Source of the DNA: Niabella pedocola
GTDB taxonomy: Bacteria; Bacteroidota; Bacteroidia; Chitinophagales; Chitinophagaceae
Assembly (NCBI RefSeq): GCF_021044425.1
Contig: NZ_JAJNEC010000001.1
Location: 1 to 64,000, forward strand
Direction: 5' to 3'
DNA length: 64,000 bases
This document shows positions 17,022 through 26,026 of this stretch, piece after piece. The position numbers were made by a program, and so were the translations under genes. Each line of letters begins with the position of its first letter. Within the stretch, counting starts at the first letter, position 1. A model generated the notes under the pieces. It searched no databases, was not told the DNA's origin, and saw only the letters and a list, made by a program, of their open reading frames with translations.

Positions 17022-17960
17022 ATGCAAACAATACTGGGTGCCAATGGACAAATTGGCGAAGAACTGGCAAGGGAGCTCAAAAGGAATTATACACCTGATA
17101 TACGGATCGTGAGCCGGAATGCAAAGAAGGTGAACGATACCGATACGGTGTTCCCTGCTGATTTGACCGACCGGGCACAGGCGATAGCAGCGGTGAAGGG
17201 CAGTGAAATCGCCTACTTCACCCTCGGGCTTCCCATTGACTCCGGCTTATGGGAAACGCAATTCCCGTTGATTACAAAAAATGTAATCGAGGCCTGTAAA
17301 GTGAGCGGAACCAAACTGGTGTTCTTCGACAATACATATATGTATCCGCAGGATGATCAGGTGCTTACTGAAGACACAGCTTTTGCGCCGGTTGGCAGGA
17401 AGGGACGGGTACGGAAAAAAATGGCGGAAATGGTGTTGCAGGAAATGCAGTCGGGCGGGCTGGAGGCCGTCATTTGTCGTGCCCCCGAATTCTATGGCCC
17501 GGGTAAAACACAAAGTATTACCAATACGTTGATCTTTGACAATATCAACAAAGGCAAAAAACTAAAAGTGCCGTTACGTGCCGATAAAAAAAGAAGCCTG
17601 ATCTGGACACCGGATGCAAGCCGCGCAACCGCGTTAATTGGTAATACCCCGGACGCATTTAGCCAAACCTGGCATTTGCCGGTTGATGCATCCCATCTCA
17701 CCTATGAGGCGTTTATTGCGCTGGCTGCTGATATTTATGGCAGGGCACTAAAATACACCGTTGTTCCCAAATTTGCGTTTACACTCGGCGCTCTTTTTAG
17801 TAAACGGATAAAGGAATTACAGGAATTACTTCCGAGATACGCGCACGATAACCTGTTTGACGATTCCAGATTCAGGAAGCGTTTTCCCGGGTTCCGGGTA
17901 ACGGGTTACCGCGAAGGAATAGAGCAGATACGGCAGGAGCAGGTCCGAAAAAAAGCGTAA
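17022..17960 (+). CDS. NAD(P)-binding SDR-type epimerase/dehydratase
   Basis: Protein of 312 residues with an N-terminal Rossmann motif G6-A-N-G9-Q-I-G12, a dinucleotide-binding pattern of atypical or extended SDR proteins. VFFDNTYMYP carries a plausible active-site Tyr, but a clean YxxxK is not evident (EDTAFAPVGRKGRVRKKMAE lies nearby). The rest resembles NAD-dependent epimerase-like proteins. Followed 43 bases later by an AraC regulator on the same strand. Substrate unknown. Confidence 0.8.
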   Translation: MQTILGANGQIGEELARELKRNYTPDIRIVSRNAKKVNDTDTVFPADLTDRAQAIAAVKGSEIAYFTLGLPIDSGLWETQFPLITKNVIEACKVSGTKLVFFDNTYMYPQDDQVLTEDTAFAPVGRKGRVRKKMAEMVLQEMQSGGLEAVICRAPEFYGPGKTQSITNTLIFDNINKGKKLKVPLRADKKRSLIWTPDASRATALIGNTPDAFSQTWHLPVDASHLTYEAFIALAADIYGRALKYTVVPKFAFTLGALFSKRIKELQELLPRYAHDNLFDDSRFRKRFPGFRVTGYREGIEQIRQEQVRKKA

Positions 17961-18003
17961 AAAGTTGTAGCTTGGTGATGCATCATCTGAAATTTAAAAT
18001 AAT

Positions 18004-18915
18004 ATGAAGGCTCCGGCAAATGTTCTGTCTATAAGTGCACTGCACCGGTTTTTGGGATTAAAGAAACCTTCCCACCCGCTGATCAGCGTGTTTGATTTTG
18101 ATGCGGTAAAACTGGAACCGGAAACGATCCTGAGTGCCGTTACCACCGATTTTTATGTAGTGGCCTTAAAGAAAGATTGTGCAGGAGGTAAATGTAAATA
18201 CGGTCAGCAATACTATGATTTTGACGAAGGGATCATGTACTTTATGGCTCCCCGCCAGGTATTGCAGTTTGAAGATGTGCTGCTGAACGGAGTGCGGGGC
18301 TTCGTATTAGTGGTGCATCCTGATTTTTTGCTGAGCTCCGCACTGGCTTCCAAAATCGGCGGCTATGGCTATTTCTCCTATACGAGCAATGAGGCCCTGT
18401 ATCTTTCGGAAAAAGAAGAGCACACCATTATGGATATTATACAAAATATCAGCCGGGAAATCGATGCCAATATGGATGCCTTTACGCAGGACTTACTGGT
18501 ATCAAATATCGATCTGCTACTGAAATACTGCGACCGCTTTTACAATCGTCAGTTTATGACACGCAAGAAGATAAACAGCGATCTGCTGACCCGGCTGGAG
18601 TCGCTGCTGGACGATTATTTTAAGCAGGATCAATTGGCGGTAAGAGGGATCCCAACGGTTCAGCTTGTGGCCCATGCGCTTCACCTGAGCCCCAATTATC
18701 TGAGTGATATGCTGCGGGTACAAACCGGGCAAACCACACAGCAGCATATTCAGCACCGGGTGATCGAAAAGGCAAAGGAATTGTTATCCACCACGGACAT
18801 GTCGGTATCTGAAATAGCCTATCATTTGGGATTTGAACATCCCCAATCCTTTCATCGCTTATTCAAAAACCGGACGGCGGTTTCGCCTGCAGCCTTTCGC
18901 ACTTCATTTAACTAA
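18004..18915 (+). CDS. AraC-family transcriptional regulator
   Basis: Protein of 303 residues. The N-terminal half (~1-180) is a variable sensing region; the C-terminal ~100 residues carry the two AraC helix-turn-helices (VQLVAHALHLSPNYLSDMLRVQTG and MSVSEIAYHLGFEHPQSFHRLFKNRT). It lies between the SDR gene and the PfpI-like gene on the same strand, and may regulate one or both. Its coding end is 82 bases before the downstream start. Confidence 0.92.
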   Translation: MKAPANVLSISALHRFLGLKKPSHPLISVFDFDAVKLEPETILSAVTTDFYVVALKKDCAGGKCKYGQQYYDFDEGIMYFMAPRQVLQFEDVLLNGVRGFVLVVHPDFLLSSALASKIGGYGYFSYTSNEALYLSEKEEHTIMDIIQNISREIDANMDAFTQDLLVSNIDLLLKYCDRFYNRQFMTRKKINSDLLTRLESLLDDYFKQDQLAVRGIPTVQLVAHALHLSPNYLSDMLRVQTGQTTQQHIQHRVIEKAKELLSTTDMSVSEIAYHLGFEHPQSFHRLFKNRTAVSPAAFRTSFN

Positions 18916-18997
18916 CGGGCATCTGCTTACCGGAGATCCGGTTAGCGGGATGCGAGATGTTGTTCCGGGTTTTGGCAGCTATAAAAACAAGGGTCAT

Positions 18998-19690
18998 ATG
19001 AAAAAGAAGCTTTTATTAATTGTAACCAATATTGACCGGTATGCCAGCGGGCGATTAAAAACAGGTCTGTGGCTTAGTGAGCTGACCCATATATATCACA
19101 GTGCAAAGGAAAGGGGCTGGGAGCTAACCATCGCAAGTCCCAAGGGTGGACAGGTGCCGATTGATCCGGAGAGCCTCAAGCCGCTGGTATTGGATAAGAT
19201 CTCAAAGCATTATTATGAAGATCCTGCTTTTATGAATGAACTAAACGGTTCCGCAAGCCTGGAAGTGGTAAAAGGCGAAACGTTTGATTGTGTGTATTTG
19301 GCGGGCGGACATGCTACCATGTACGACTTTCCTGATGATGCCCTTCTGCAATCGATCATCAGCGATCAATATGGCCGGGGAAAGATGGTTGCCGCTATTT
19401 GCCATGGTGTTGGCGGATTGCTGAATGTGAAGGATACCGATGGCGCATATCTGATCAAAGGGAAAAGGATGACCGGCTTCGACTGGTTTGAAGAAACGCT
19501 GGCCAGGCGGAAAAGCGAAGTGCCCTTCAACCTGGAAGCGGCCATAAAAGAACGTGGTGCGTATCTGAAAAAAGCATGTATCCCCATGACATCAAATGTA
19601 GTGGTAGATGGGCACCTGATTACCGGACAAAACCCGTTCAGCTCTAAAGAAATGGCGAAAGTAGTGGTGCGCGCACTCGAAAAACTTTGA
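18998..19690 (+). CDS. DJ-1/PfpI family protein (class I glutamine-amidotransferase-like)
   Basis: Protein of 230 residues from ATG 18998; an earlier in-frame TTG at 18833 would overlap the AraC gene and lacks homology. The nucleophile elbow AAICHGVGG (Cys135) and the preceding YLAGGHATMYDFPDD are characteristic of the Hsp31/DJ-1 group. Such proteins act as glyoxalase III, deglycase or chaperone-type stress proteins; which applies here is not visible. It follows the AraC regulator in a possible small stress operon. Confidence 0.9.
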   Translation: MKKKLLLIVTNIDRYASGRLKTGLWLSELTHIYHSAKERGWELTIASPKGGQVPIDPESLKPLVLDKISKHYYEDPAFMNELNGSASLEVVKGETFDCVYLAGGHATMYDFPDDALLQSIISDQYGRGKMVAAICHGVGGLLNVKDTDGAYLIKGKRMTGFDWFEETLARRKSEVPFNLEAAIKERGAYLKKACIPMTSNVVVDGHLITGQNPFSSKEMAKVVVRALEKL

Positions 19691-19878
19691 GTCAAAGCTC
19701 CCCGCATGCTGGACTACCGGTTATATTAAAACTGGACTACTTTTCCAGGATAATTACCGGATACTTTTGCTATCATAATTCCTGCGATGCACTGCGCAAC
19801 AGGAGGGTTCCGGAACACCGCATGGCCGCCGGACTGCTTCCTTATCATTGGGCATCGCAATGGCAGCAGTAACCAACT

Positions 19879-20592
19879 ATGAATGTACAGGAGCTTGTTA
19901 TAAATGACAGCGAGCAGGTTTCTTTAGAGGATATAGTTCTTGAAGAAGCCGGCAGGGCGCAACTTGTTCAGCTTATTAAGGAGCACCGCTTTATTGAGGC
20001 ATTAACCGGGTATGGCCTGCCTGTTAACAATAAAGTATTGCTTGCCGGAAGCTCGGGCTGTGGCAAAACAATGACCGCCAAAGCGGTGGCAAAGACGTTG
20101 GGTAAAAAGATCCTGATACTCAATTTGAGTAATGTGGTCTGTGCAAGAATTGGCGAAACATCCCAAAATATGAAAGCGGTCGTTGAAAAAGCGGGCCGCG
20201 AAAAAGCTGTTTTGTTTTTAGACGAATTTGATCAGCTCGGTAAATCAAGGGATACGGATGATAAAGATGTGGGAGAGATGCGAAGGGTGGTGAATACGTT
20301 AATTCAGCTGATCGACTATTATCCCCCGAATGCGTTGTTGTTGTGCGCCACGAATTACCCGTCTATGATTGATACGGCATTGTTGCGCCGGTTTCAATTG
20401 CGCATACATTTTGAAATGCCGTCGCCGGAACGATTAAATGCGTATTACGATAGACTGTTATCCTGCTTTCCGGTGGCATTGCAACATATAGAGCGGATCT
20501 ATGAGATCTCTTATGCGGAGGCGAAGGACCATGTGTTCACGCATATAAAAGCCGCAGTGATACGGGAACTGGAAGAGGCACAAAAACAGTAG
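19879..20592 (+). CDS. Stand-alone AAA+ family ATPase
   Basis: Protein of 237 residues consisting almost only of an AAA module: Walker A GSSGCGKT (57-64), Walker B VLFLDEFD (111-118), sensor-1 Asn159 in CATN, and arginine-finger candidates R170/R171 (ALLRRF). The core resembles FtsH/spastin-like AAA domains, but no protease or membrane domain is attached. The next gene (yggS) starts 5 bases after its stop region, so they are probably co-transcribed. Similar small AAA proteins are sometimes paired with subtilases; none is present here. Role unknown. Confidence 0.88.
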   Translation: MNVQELVINDSEQVSLEDIVLEEAGRAQLVQLIKEHRFIEALTGYGLPVNNKVLLAGSSGCGKTMTAKAVAKTLGKKILILNLSNVVCARIGETSQNMKAVVEKAGREKAVLFLDEFDQLGKSRDTDDKDVGEMRRVVNTLIQLIDYYPPNALLLCATNYPSMIDTALLRRFQLRIHFEMPSPERLNAYYDRLLSCFPVALQHIERIYEISYAEAKDHVFTHIKAAVIRELEEAQKQ

Positions 20593-20596
20593 TGGC

Positions 20597-21340
20597 ATGA
20601 ATGCGGATATTCTTACAAATATTTCAGTTATAAAAGACCGGATAACCGGAGCTTGTATGGCAAACTACCGGGATCCGGGTGAAGTAAAATTGTTGTTGGC
20701 CACCAAAACCGTTCCGGCTGCGCGGATCAATATAGCACTGCAGGCAGGGCATACATTGATTGCCGAAAATAAAGTGCAGGAGCTGAAAGAAAAATACGCT
20801 GCATTAAAGGCCGTACCCCATACCAATCATTTTATCGGGCATTTGCAAACCAATAAGATCAAAGATCTTATAAAGTGCGAGGTGTCCTGTTTACAGTCGT
20901 TGGACCGGCTGGAGCTGGCGGAAAAACTGCATCAGCGGTTGTTATCTGAAAACAAAACCATGGACGTGCTGATACAGGTAAATACTTCCGGTGAGGAAAG
21001 TAAATTCGGAGCGCAACCGGAACTGGTCTTTGAACTGGTAACCCGGGTTTCGAAATTGAAAACCCTGAAGATAAAAGGATTGATGACGATCGGTTTATTC
21101 AGTGCAGAAACGGAAAAGATACGGCCCTGTTTCCGGTTGCTCAAAAATATTCAACAACAGATCATGGATTTAAACCTGCCCGGTGTAACCATGCAGGAAC
21201 TGTCGATGGGTATGAGTGGCGACCTGGAAATAGCCGTTGCAGAAGGCGCCACTATTGTACGGGTAGGTACCGCCGTTTTTGGTCAACGGGTTTATCCCGA
21301 CAGCTATTACTGGAATGAAGGGGATACGCTTGGGAAATAA
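20597..21340 (+). CDS. yggS: YggS/PROSC-family pyridoxal-phosphate homeostasis protein
   Basis: Protein of 247 residues with the single-domain alanine-racemase-like barrel of the YggS family. Lys37 (LLLATKT) is the expected PLP-binding lysine; HFIGHLQTNKIKDLI, VLIQVNTSGEESKFG and the C-terminal LSMGMSGDLEIAVAEGATIVRVGTAVFG are the family's hallmark blocks. It controls free PLP levels in the cytoplasm. It follows the AAA ATPase gene with only a few bases between. Confidence 0.95.
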   Translation: MNADILTNISVIKDRITGACMANYRDPGEVKLLLATKTVPAARINIALQAGHTLIAENKVQELKEKYAALKAVPHTNHFIGHLQTNKIKDLIKCEVSCLQSLDRLELAEKLHQRLLSENKTMDVLIQVNTSGEESKFGAQPELVFELVTRVSKLKTLKIKGLMTIGLFSAETEKIRPCFRLLKNIQQQIMDLNLPGVTMQELSMGMSGDLEIAVAEGATIVRVGTAVFGQRVYPDSYYWNEGDTLGK

Positions 21341-21460
21341 ACGCGGGTTCAGTGGTTGCTTTCGGAGGGAACCACCAGAGGAGTACAGGTTATGGATGTA
21401 AGGGCTGGCAGGTTGTGCTATGCCGCTGTATACTGCGTTGATCCGCTATCCGCTTTTATG

Positions 21461-21488
21461 AAAAAGCCCCGGATCCTAATCCGGGGCT
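21461..21488 (-). terminator. Terminator of the Gfo/Idh gene
   Basis: Perfect 10-bp stem AGCCCCGGAT/ATCCGGGGCT (21465-21474 with 21479-21488), 4-nt loop, then a T run on the minus strand. Located between the convergent yggS and Gfo/Idh genes. Confidence 0.88.
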
Positions 21489-21531
21489 GCTTATAAATTT
21501 ACCTGTTTCAGGAACGGTATCTGTAATGGAA

Positions 21532-22866
21532 TTAAACAGTTCCCCCGGATATAAACTTATTGGCCTTGTCTTCTTTAAACCGGGCCAGTTTGCCATCCCA
21601 ATGCAATGTTTCGTTAGGGAAGCGGGCGGCGATGACACCCAGCAAAATCACCTCGGTCAGTTTTGCAGCGTAAGAGAAGGGGGCGCTGCATTTGGCTTTA
21701 CCCAAACAGGCATCTACAAACTCGTGGTAATGTTTGGGTGTTTCGGCATCGTAGCTGGTGGTAGGCTTGCCCGCTGCTCCGTTGGAATCGTATTTTTTTA
21801 TATCGATCGGTTCAAATTTACCGTTTACGATCAGTTTGGGTAGTTGCATAAAGTGGGGCAATAACAGGCGCTGCCCGTTTTCACCGATAAACATGGCTCC
21901 CTGGTCGGGCAACGCTTCTCCGCCCGGAAGTTCCAGTTCGGTTTGTGCTTCCGGTGCACCCTTGCCGTCATACCATACCCACTCCAGGGTTTTAGCCGTG
22001 TAAGGTGTTCCGGGAAACACATAAGTTACGTGGTTTTTTTCTGCATGGCCAAAATCGTTGGGCGCCCGGCACTCGTTCTTAACCGTTAATGGTACGCTTA
22101 ATTTCAGCGCGTTGTAAGGTGTATCAAAAATATGAACCCCCATATCACCCAGGGTGCCGCAGCCATAATCGATGCATTTCCGCCAGTTGCCCGGATGATA
22201 AAGCCCTTTCTTATACGGGCGTTTTTTTGCAGCTCCCAGCCAAAGATCCCAGTTCAACCCCTCCGGTACAGGATCGCTTCCGGTGGGCTCCGGTCCATCA
22301 TATCCCCATACTTTGGGCGACCAGGCAATTACTTTTTTTACTTTTCCGATAATGCCTTTCTGGATTAAGATGGTGGCCAGTTTATAATCGTAGAACGAAT
22401 GTACCTGGATACCCATCTGTGTTACCAGTTTCTTCTGGGCTGCCACGGCGTCCATTTTCCGTGATTCAGCAATATAATGCGTTAATGGTTTTTGGCAGTA
22501 AACGTGTTTGTTCAGTTCCATGGCCATTAATGAAACGGGCGCATGTGCATGGTCTGTAGTAGATACCACCACTGCGTCAATATCTTTCCCCATTGTTTTA
22601 AACAACTCCCTGTAATTGGTAAATGTTTTTGCATTTGCATGTTCTGCTTTTGCTTTATTCAATGCATTCTGGTCTACATCACAGAGTGCTACAATTTCCA
22701 CCAGGGGGTGGGAGGCGATCGCCAGCAGATCATTGGTACCCATTGAACCCAATCCGATCTGGGCCACTCTTAATTTTTTTCCGGCATTGAGCGCGGATGA
22801 GGGAAACGGAAGCATAAAAGCGATCGTTCCGGCAGCAGTAGCTTTTATAAAACTTCTTCTTTTCAT
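21532..22866 (-). CDS. Gfo/Idh/MocA-family oxidoreductase with Tat signal
   Basis: Protein of 444 residues. The N-terminus KRRSFIKATAAG is a twin-arginine-like export signal. The NAD(P)-binding motif is IGLGSMG (~37-43), and CQKPLTHYIAESRKM contains the conserved EKP-like lysine motif (here QKP). The C-terminal substrate domain follows. Periplasmic members in Bacteroidetes act on sugars or inositols. It is the second gene of a pair with the DUF1080 gene 35 bases upstream, a combination often seen in sugar catabolism. Confidence 0.93.
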   Translation of the reverse strand: MKRRSFIKATAAGTIAFMLPFPSSALNAGKKLRVAQIGLGSMGTNDLLAIASHPLVEIVALCDVDQNALNKAKAEHANAKTFTNYRELFKTMGKDIDAVVVSTTDHAHAPVSLMAMELNKHVYCQKPLTHYIAESRKMDAVAAQKKLVTQMGIQVHSFYDYKLATILIQKGIIGKVKKVIAWSPKVWGYDGPEPTGSDPVPEGLNWDLWLGAAKKRPYKKGLYHPGNWRKCIDYGCGTLGDMGVHIFDTPYNALKLSVPLTVKNECRAPNDFGHAEKNHVTYVFPGTPYTAKTLEWVWYDGKGAPEAQTELELPGGEALPDQGAMFIGENGQRLLLPHFMQLPKLIVNGKFEPIDIKKYDSNGAAGKPTTSYDAETPKHYHEFVDACLGKAKCSAPFSYAAKLTEVILLGVIAARFPNETLHWDGKLARFKEDKANKFISGGTV

Positions 22867-22901
22867 ATGTGTATTTTTGTTTTTACAGTTTATTCAAATG
22901 A

Positions 22902-23705
22902 TTATTTCAGCGGTTTAACGCGGATGTTCTTAAACCACAGGGAGCTTCCGTGGTACTGAAGGCCGATATAACCGGTTTTGAAAGTACCGTATTTATCGCT
23001 CTTGGCCCACTTGCCTGATTTTTTGCGGGTATACCAGTCTTCCGACCAGGGTTTAAAACTCAGCAGCTTTACGCCGTTCAGCCAATGCTCCGTACGGCCC
23101 GGAGCCACTACGATCTTTGTGGTATTCCACTGACCCACGGGATGCAGCAGTTTATGGGCTTCGTCCGTTGGATGCATGGCATAATCTGCACCGGTCTTCT
23201 GCCAGTCTTGTAATTGTTCGGGATGCTCAGCGCCAAATTGCGCATTGTAATCTTTCAGGTCGGGGTGCATGCTTGCAAAATTTTCATCATCGATCAGCTG
23301 GTATTCCGGGCTGATGCTCGAGGGCGAACCGTATCCCTCTTTTACATGGTAGAAGATACCGCTATTACCACCCCGGGCGATCTTCCAGTCGATGGTCAGT
23401 TCAAAATATTCAAATTCTTCACCGGTAAAGATCACATCACGTCCGCCTTTATAAGAGGTATCCCGTTGTGCATCATTATTCATCCACAGCATCCCGTCGC
23501 TGATCGTCCAGCCCGGAGGCAGCCGGTTGCCATTATAACCCTTCCATTTGGAGGCGTTGCCTGCGTCCAGCAGGTCAATGCTTTTTTGACGGCTCTGGAA
23601 AGAAACAGGTGCTGTTTTACCGGTTATGATGGGGCCGGGGCCTTTCATTCCCGGTAGGATAAAAGCGGGAAGCAGGAATAGATATAACGACGGAAATAAT
23701 TTCAT
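22902..23705 (-). CDS. DUF1080 / 3-keto-disaccharide hydrolase-like secreted protein
   Basis: Protein of 267 residues from the ATG at 23705, which begins a hydrophobic signal (LFPSLYLFLLPAFILP); the frame stays open to 23960 but the extension has no signal or homology. The concanavalin-like DUF1080 fold is evident in WKGYNGNRLPPGWTISDGMLW, FEYFELTIDWKIARGGNSGIFYHV and TGYIGLQYHGSSLWFKNIRVKPL. Family members include 3-keto-glycoside hydrolases that work with Gfo/Idh-type dehydrogenases, fitting the gene downstream. Confidence 0.93.
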   Translation of the reverse strand: MKLFPSLYLFLLPAFILPGMKGPGPIITGKTAPVSFQSRQKSIDLLDAGNASKWKGYNGNRLPPGWTISDGMLWMNNDAQRDTSYKGGRDVIFTGEEFEYFELTIDWKIARGGNSGIFYHVKEGYGSPSSISPEYQLIDDENFASMHPDLKDYNAQFGAEHPEQLQDWQKTGADYAMHPTDEAHKLLHPVGQWNTTKIVVAPGRTEHWLNGVKLLSFKPWSEDWYTRKKSGKWAKSDKYGTFKTGYIGLQYHGSSLWFKNIRVKPLK

Positions 23706-23944
23706 AAAAGTGAATAATGGGCAAGAAATGAATAAATACTTAGTTTTTTTCGAAACAGTCGCTAAAATAGTAAAATAACTTATAAAACCGGTAGATAAAT
23801 TGTTATACGAACGTTTGAAAGGATGTTTGGTACTGCAGTGCGGTGTTGCTTCGGCCGGGCTGGTCAGCAACCGCAAAAGAGACTTTTGCATTGCTGGTAT
23901 GTATAGATCAACATCGCCTTGCCCGCAGGGGGCTGCCTGCATTA

Positions 23945-23978
23945 CAAAAAAAAGCCGCATCCGGTTGGGGATGCGGCT
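23945..23978 (-). terminator. Terminator of ahcY
   Basis: 10-bp stem AGCCGCATCC/GGATGCGGCT (23953-23962 with 23969-23978) with a 6-nt loop, followed on the minus strand by eight Ts. It lies just past the ahcY stop. Confidence 0.9.
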
Positions 23979-23999
23979 TCTGGAATATCCAAAATACCA

Positions 24000-25328
24000 T
24001 TAATATCTGTAGAGTTCCGGTTTGAACGGACCTTCGGCAGGGATGCCCAGGTAAGCCGCCTGTGCGGGCGTCAGTGTATCCAGTTCCACGCCGATCTTCG
24101 CCAGGTGTAACCGTGCTACTTTTTCATCCAGATGTTTCGGAAGTACATATACATTGTTCTCATATTGATCGTTGTTGGTCCACAGTTCAATTTGAGCCAA
24201 TGTCTGGTTCGAGAACGAGTTACTCATTACAAAGCTTGGGTGACCGGTAGCACAACCCAGGTTTACCAGGCGGCCTTCAGCCAGTAAAATAATGTCCTTA
24301 CCATCGATATTGTAGAGATCTACCTGGGGTTTAACGGTATCCTTGGTTTGACCATAATGCTCATTCAGCCAGGCCACATCGATCTCGATGTCAAAATGCC
24401 CGATATTGCAAACGATGGCTTTATCTTTCATCGCTTTAAAATGTTCACCGGTGATGAGGTCGCGGCATCCGCTGGCCGTAACCACGATATCCGCTTCTTT
24501 TACGGCATCGATCATTTTCTTTACTTCATAACCGTCCATTGCAGCCTGAAGTGCACAGATGGGATCAATTTCGGTTACGATCACCCGGCATCCTGCTCCG
24601 CTTAAAGAAGCTGCAGACCCTTTACCAACATCTCCGTAACCACCTACAACAGCTACCTTTCCTGCCAGCATTACGTCTGTAGCGCGGCGGATAGCATCTA
24701 CCAGTGATTCTTTACAGCCATATTTGTTATCAAATTTGGATTTTGTAACCGAATCGTTCACGTTAATAGCGGGCATGGGAAGCGTACCTTTTGCTACTCT
24801 TTCATATAAACGGTGTACACCGGTTGTGGTTTCTTCGCTGATCCCTTTCACATGCTGTACCAGTTCAGGGTAGGTATCCAGCACCATATTGGTAAGGTCG
24901 CCTCCGTCATCCAGGATCATATTTAACGGACGGTCTGCACCGCCAAAGAACAGGGTTTGTTCAATACACCAGTCGGCTTCCTGCTGGGTTTGACCCTTCC
25001 AGGCAAATACGCCGATCCCTGCAGCAGCAATAGCGGCAGCCGCATGATCTTGTGTAGAGAAAATATTACAGGAACTCCATTTTACTTCAGCACCCAGGGC
25101 TACCAGCGTTTCAATCAACACTGCGGTTTGAATGGTCATATGCAAACAGCCTGCAATACGCGCACCTTTCAGGGGTTGCGAACCGGCGTATTCTTTACGG
25201 ATGCTCATCAAACCGGGCATTTCTGCTTCGGCCAGGCGGATTTCTTTGCGGCCCCATTCGGCGAGGCTGATATCAGCAACTTTGTATTTCAGGTCAAAGT
25301 CTATCTGGGTTTTTGTTACCGTGGACAT
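24000..25328 (-). CDS. ahcY: Adenosylhomocysteinase
   Basis: Protein of 442 residues. It hydrolyses S-adenosylhomocysteine to adenosine and homocysteine in the methyl cycle, NAD-bound in the cytoplasm. Diagnostic blocks: LHMTIQTAVLIETL, CNIFSTQDHAAAAIA, NVNDSVTKSKFDN with the active-site Lys/Asp, the NAD motif VGGYGDVGKGSA, and the C-terminal LYRY-type end. Single gene, divergent from an Lrp/AsnC regulator 118 bases away, with a -7 promoter box upstream and a terminator downstream. Confidence 0.98.
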   Translation of the reverse strand: MSTVTKTQIDFDLKYKVADISLAEWGRKEIRLAEAEMPGLMSIRKEYAGSQPLKGARIAGCLHMTIQTAVLIETLVALGAEVKWSSCNIFSTQDHAAAAIAAAGIGVFAWKGQTQQEADWCIEQTLFFGGADRPLNMILDDGGDLTNMVLDTYPELVQHVKGISEETTTGVHRLYERVAKGTLPMPAINVNDSVTKSKFDNKYGCKESLVDAIRRATDVMLAGKVAVVGGYGDVGKGSAASLSGAGCRVIVTEIDPICALQAAMDGYEVKKMIDAVKEADIVVTASGCRDLITGEHFKAMKDKAIVCNIGHFDIEIDVAWLNEHYGQTKDTVKPQVDLYNIDGKDIILLAEGRLVNLGCATGHPSFVMSNSFSNQTLAQIELWTNNDQYENNVYVLPKHLDEKVARLHLAKIGVELDTLTPAQAAYLGIPAEGPFKPELYRY

Positions 25329-25348
25329 ATTGTATATTTTTTAAACCG

Positions 25349-25356
25349 CAAAGATA
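25349..25356 (-). promoter_or_regulatory. -7 box of the ahcY promoter
   Basis: TATCTTTG on the minus strand matches TAnnTTTG, 21 bases before the ahcY start codon. No TTTG is found 19-21 bases upstream, so the -33 element is weak or absent. Confidence 0.45.
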
Positions 25357-25446
25357 AGGCTTAGTAAAAAACACTATGTTAATTCTTGTTAATAAGTGAT
25401 ATTCTCTGAAAAATTGTATATTTATAGTGATAAATAATTCATATAA

Positions 25447-25953
25447 ATGAAGCGCAACCCTAAAACAGAAGAATCGGCTATTCCGCAAACGCATCCGGAA
25501 CCGGATGATAAGGACCGCGAAATTTTAAAGCTCCTGCAGGAAAATGCCCGTATGTCCGTAACGGAAATCGCCTCCCGGGTACATTTGAGCCCAACCCCGG
25601 TGCATGAACGCATCCGCCGGCTGGAAGAGTGGGGCGTGATCCGGCAGTATGCCACCCTCCTGGATGCGCAAAAGCTGGATAAGGGGCTTATGGTGATCTG
25701 CTATGTTTCGCTGAAACAACATGATAAGAAGGCAGGGCTAAAATTCATCCAGGCGATCAATGGGTTGAATGAAGTGGTGGAGTGTTATAGTATTTCCGGT
25801 GAGTTTGATTTTATGCTGAAGGTGCTGGCAAAGGACATGGCGGGCTTTTATGATTTTCACGTGAACCGCTTAAGCCAGGTAGAAAACCTGGGGCATGTGC
25901 AAAGTGTGTTTGTGATGGGCGTGATCAAACAAACTCATAAGATGCTTTTTTAA
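25447..25953 (+). CDS. Lrp/AsnC-family transcriptional regulator
   Basis: Protein of 168 residues. An N-terminal helix-turn-helix (~25-75, ILKLLQENARMSVTEIASRVHLSPTPVHERIRRLEEWGVI) is followed by an AsnC/RAM ligand-binding domain (~85-160, ending GHVQSVFVMGVIKQ). Such regulators sense amino acids. Divergent from ahcY across a 118-base spacer, so it may control ahcY as well as itself; that is inference from position. Confidence 0.95.
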   Translation: MKRNPKTEESAIPQTHPEPDDKDREILKLLQENARMSVTEIASRVHLSPTPVHERIRRLEEWGVIRQYATLLDAQKLDKGLMVICYVSLKQHDKKAGLKFIQAINGLNEVVECYSISGEFDFMLKVLAKDMAGFYDFHVNRLSQVENLGHVQSVFVMGVIKQTHKMLF

Positions 25954-25970
25954 GCATGCAGAACAGCGAT

Positions 25971-26009
25971 AAAAAAAATCGCCCGTGCATTTTTATAACG
26001 CACGGGCGA
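25971..26009 (-). terminator. Terminator of the FKBP gene
   Basis: 10-bp stem TCGCCCGTGC/GCACGGGCGA (25979-25988 with 26000-26009), 11-nt loop, then eight Ts on the minus strand. Sits between the convergent Lrp and FKBP genes. Confidence 0.9.
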
Positions 26010-26026
26010 CAGATAAAGCAGGAGGT

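Noticed and set aside
19687..19872. 61-codon frame directly before the AAA ATPase gene, considered as a toxin or adaptor partner
   Set aside because: It starts inside the PfpI gene's last codons, has no family resemblance and a basic, tryptophan/histidine-rich composition typical of chance frames.
25329..25446. SAH or SAM riboswitch upstream of ahcY
   Set aside because: The predicted ahcY leader is only about 15 bases and shows no conserved stems, so there is no room for an aptamer.
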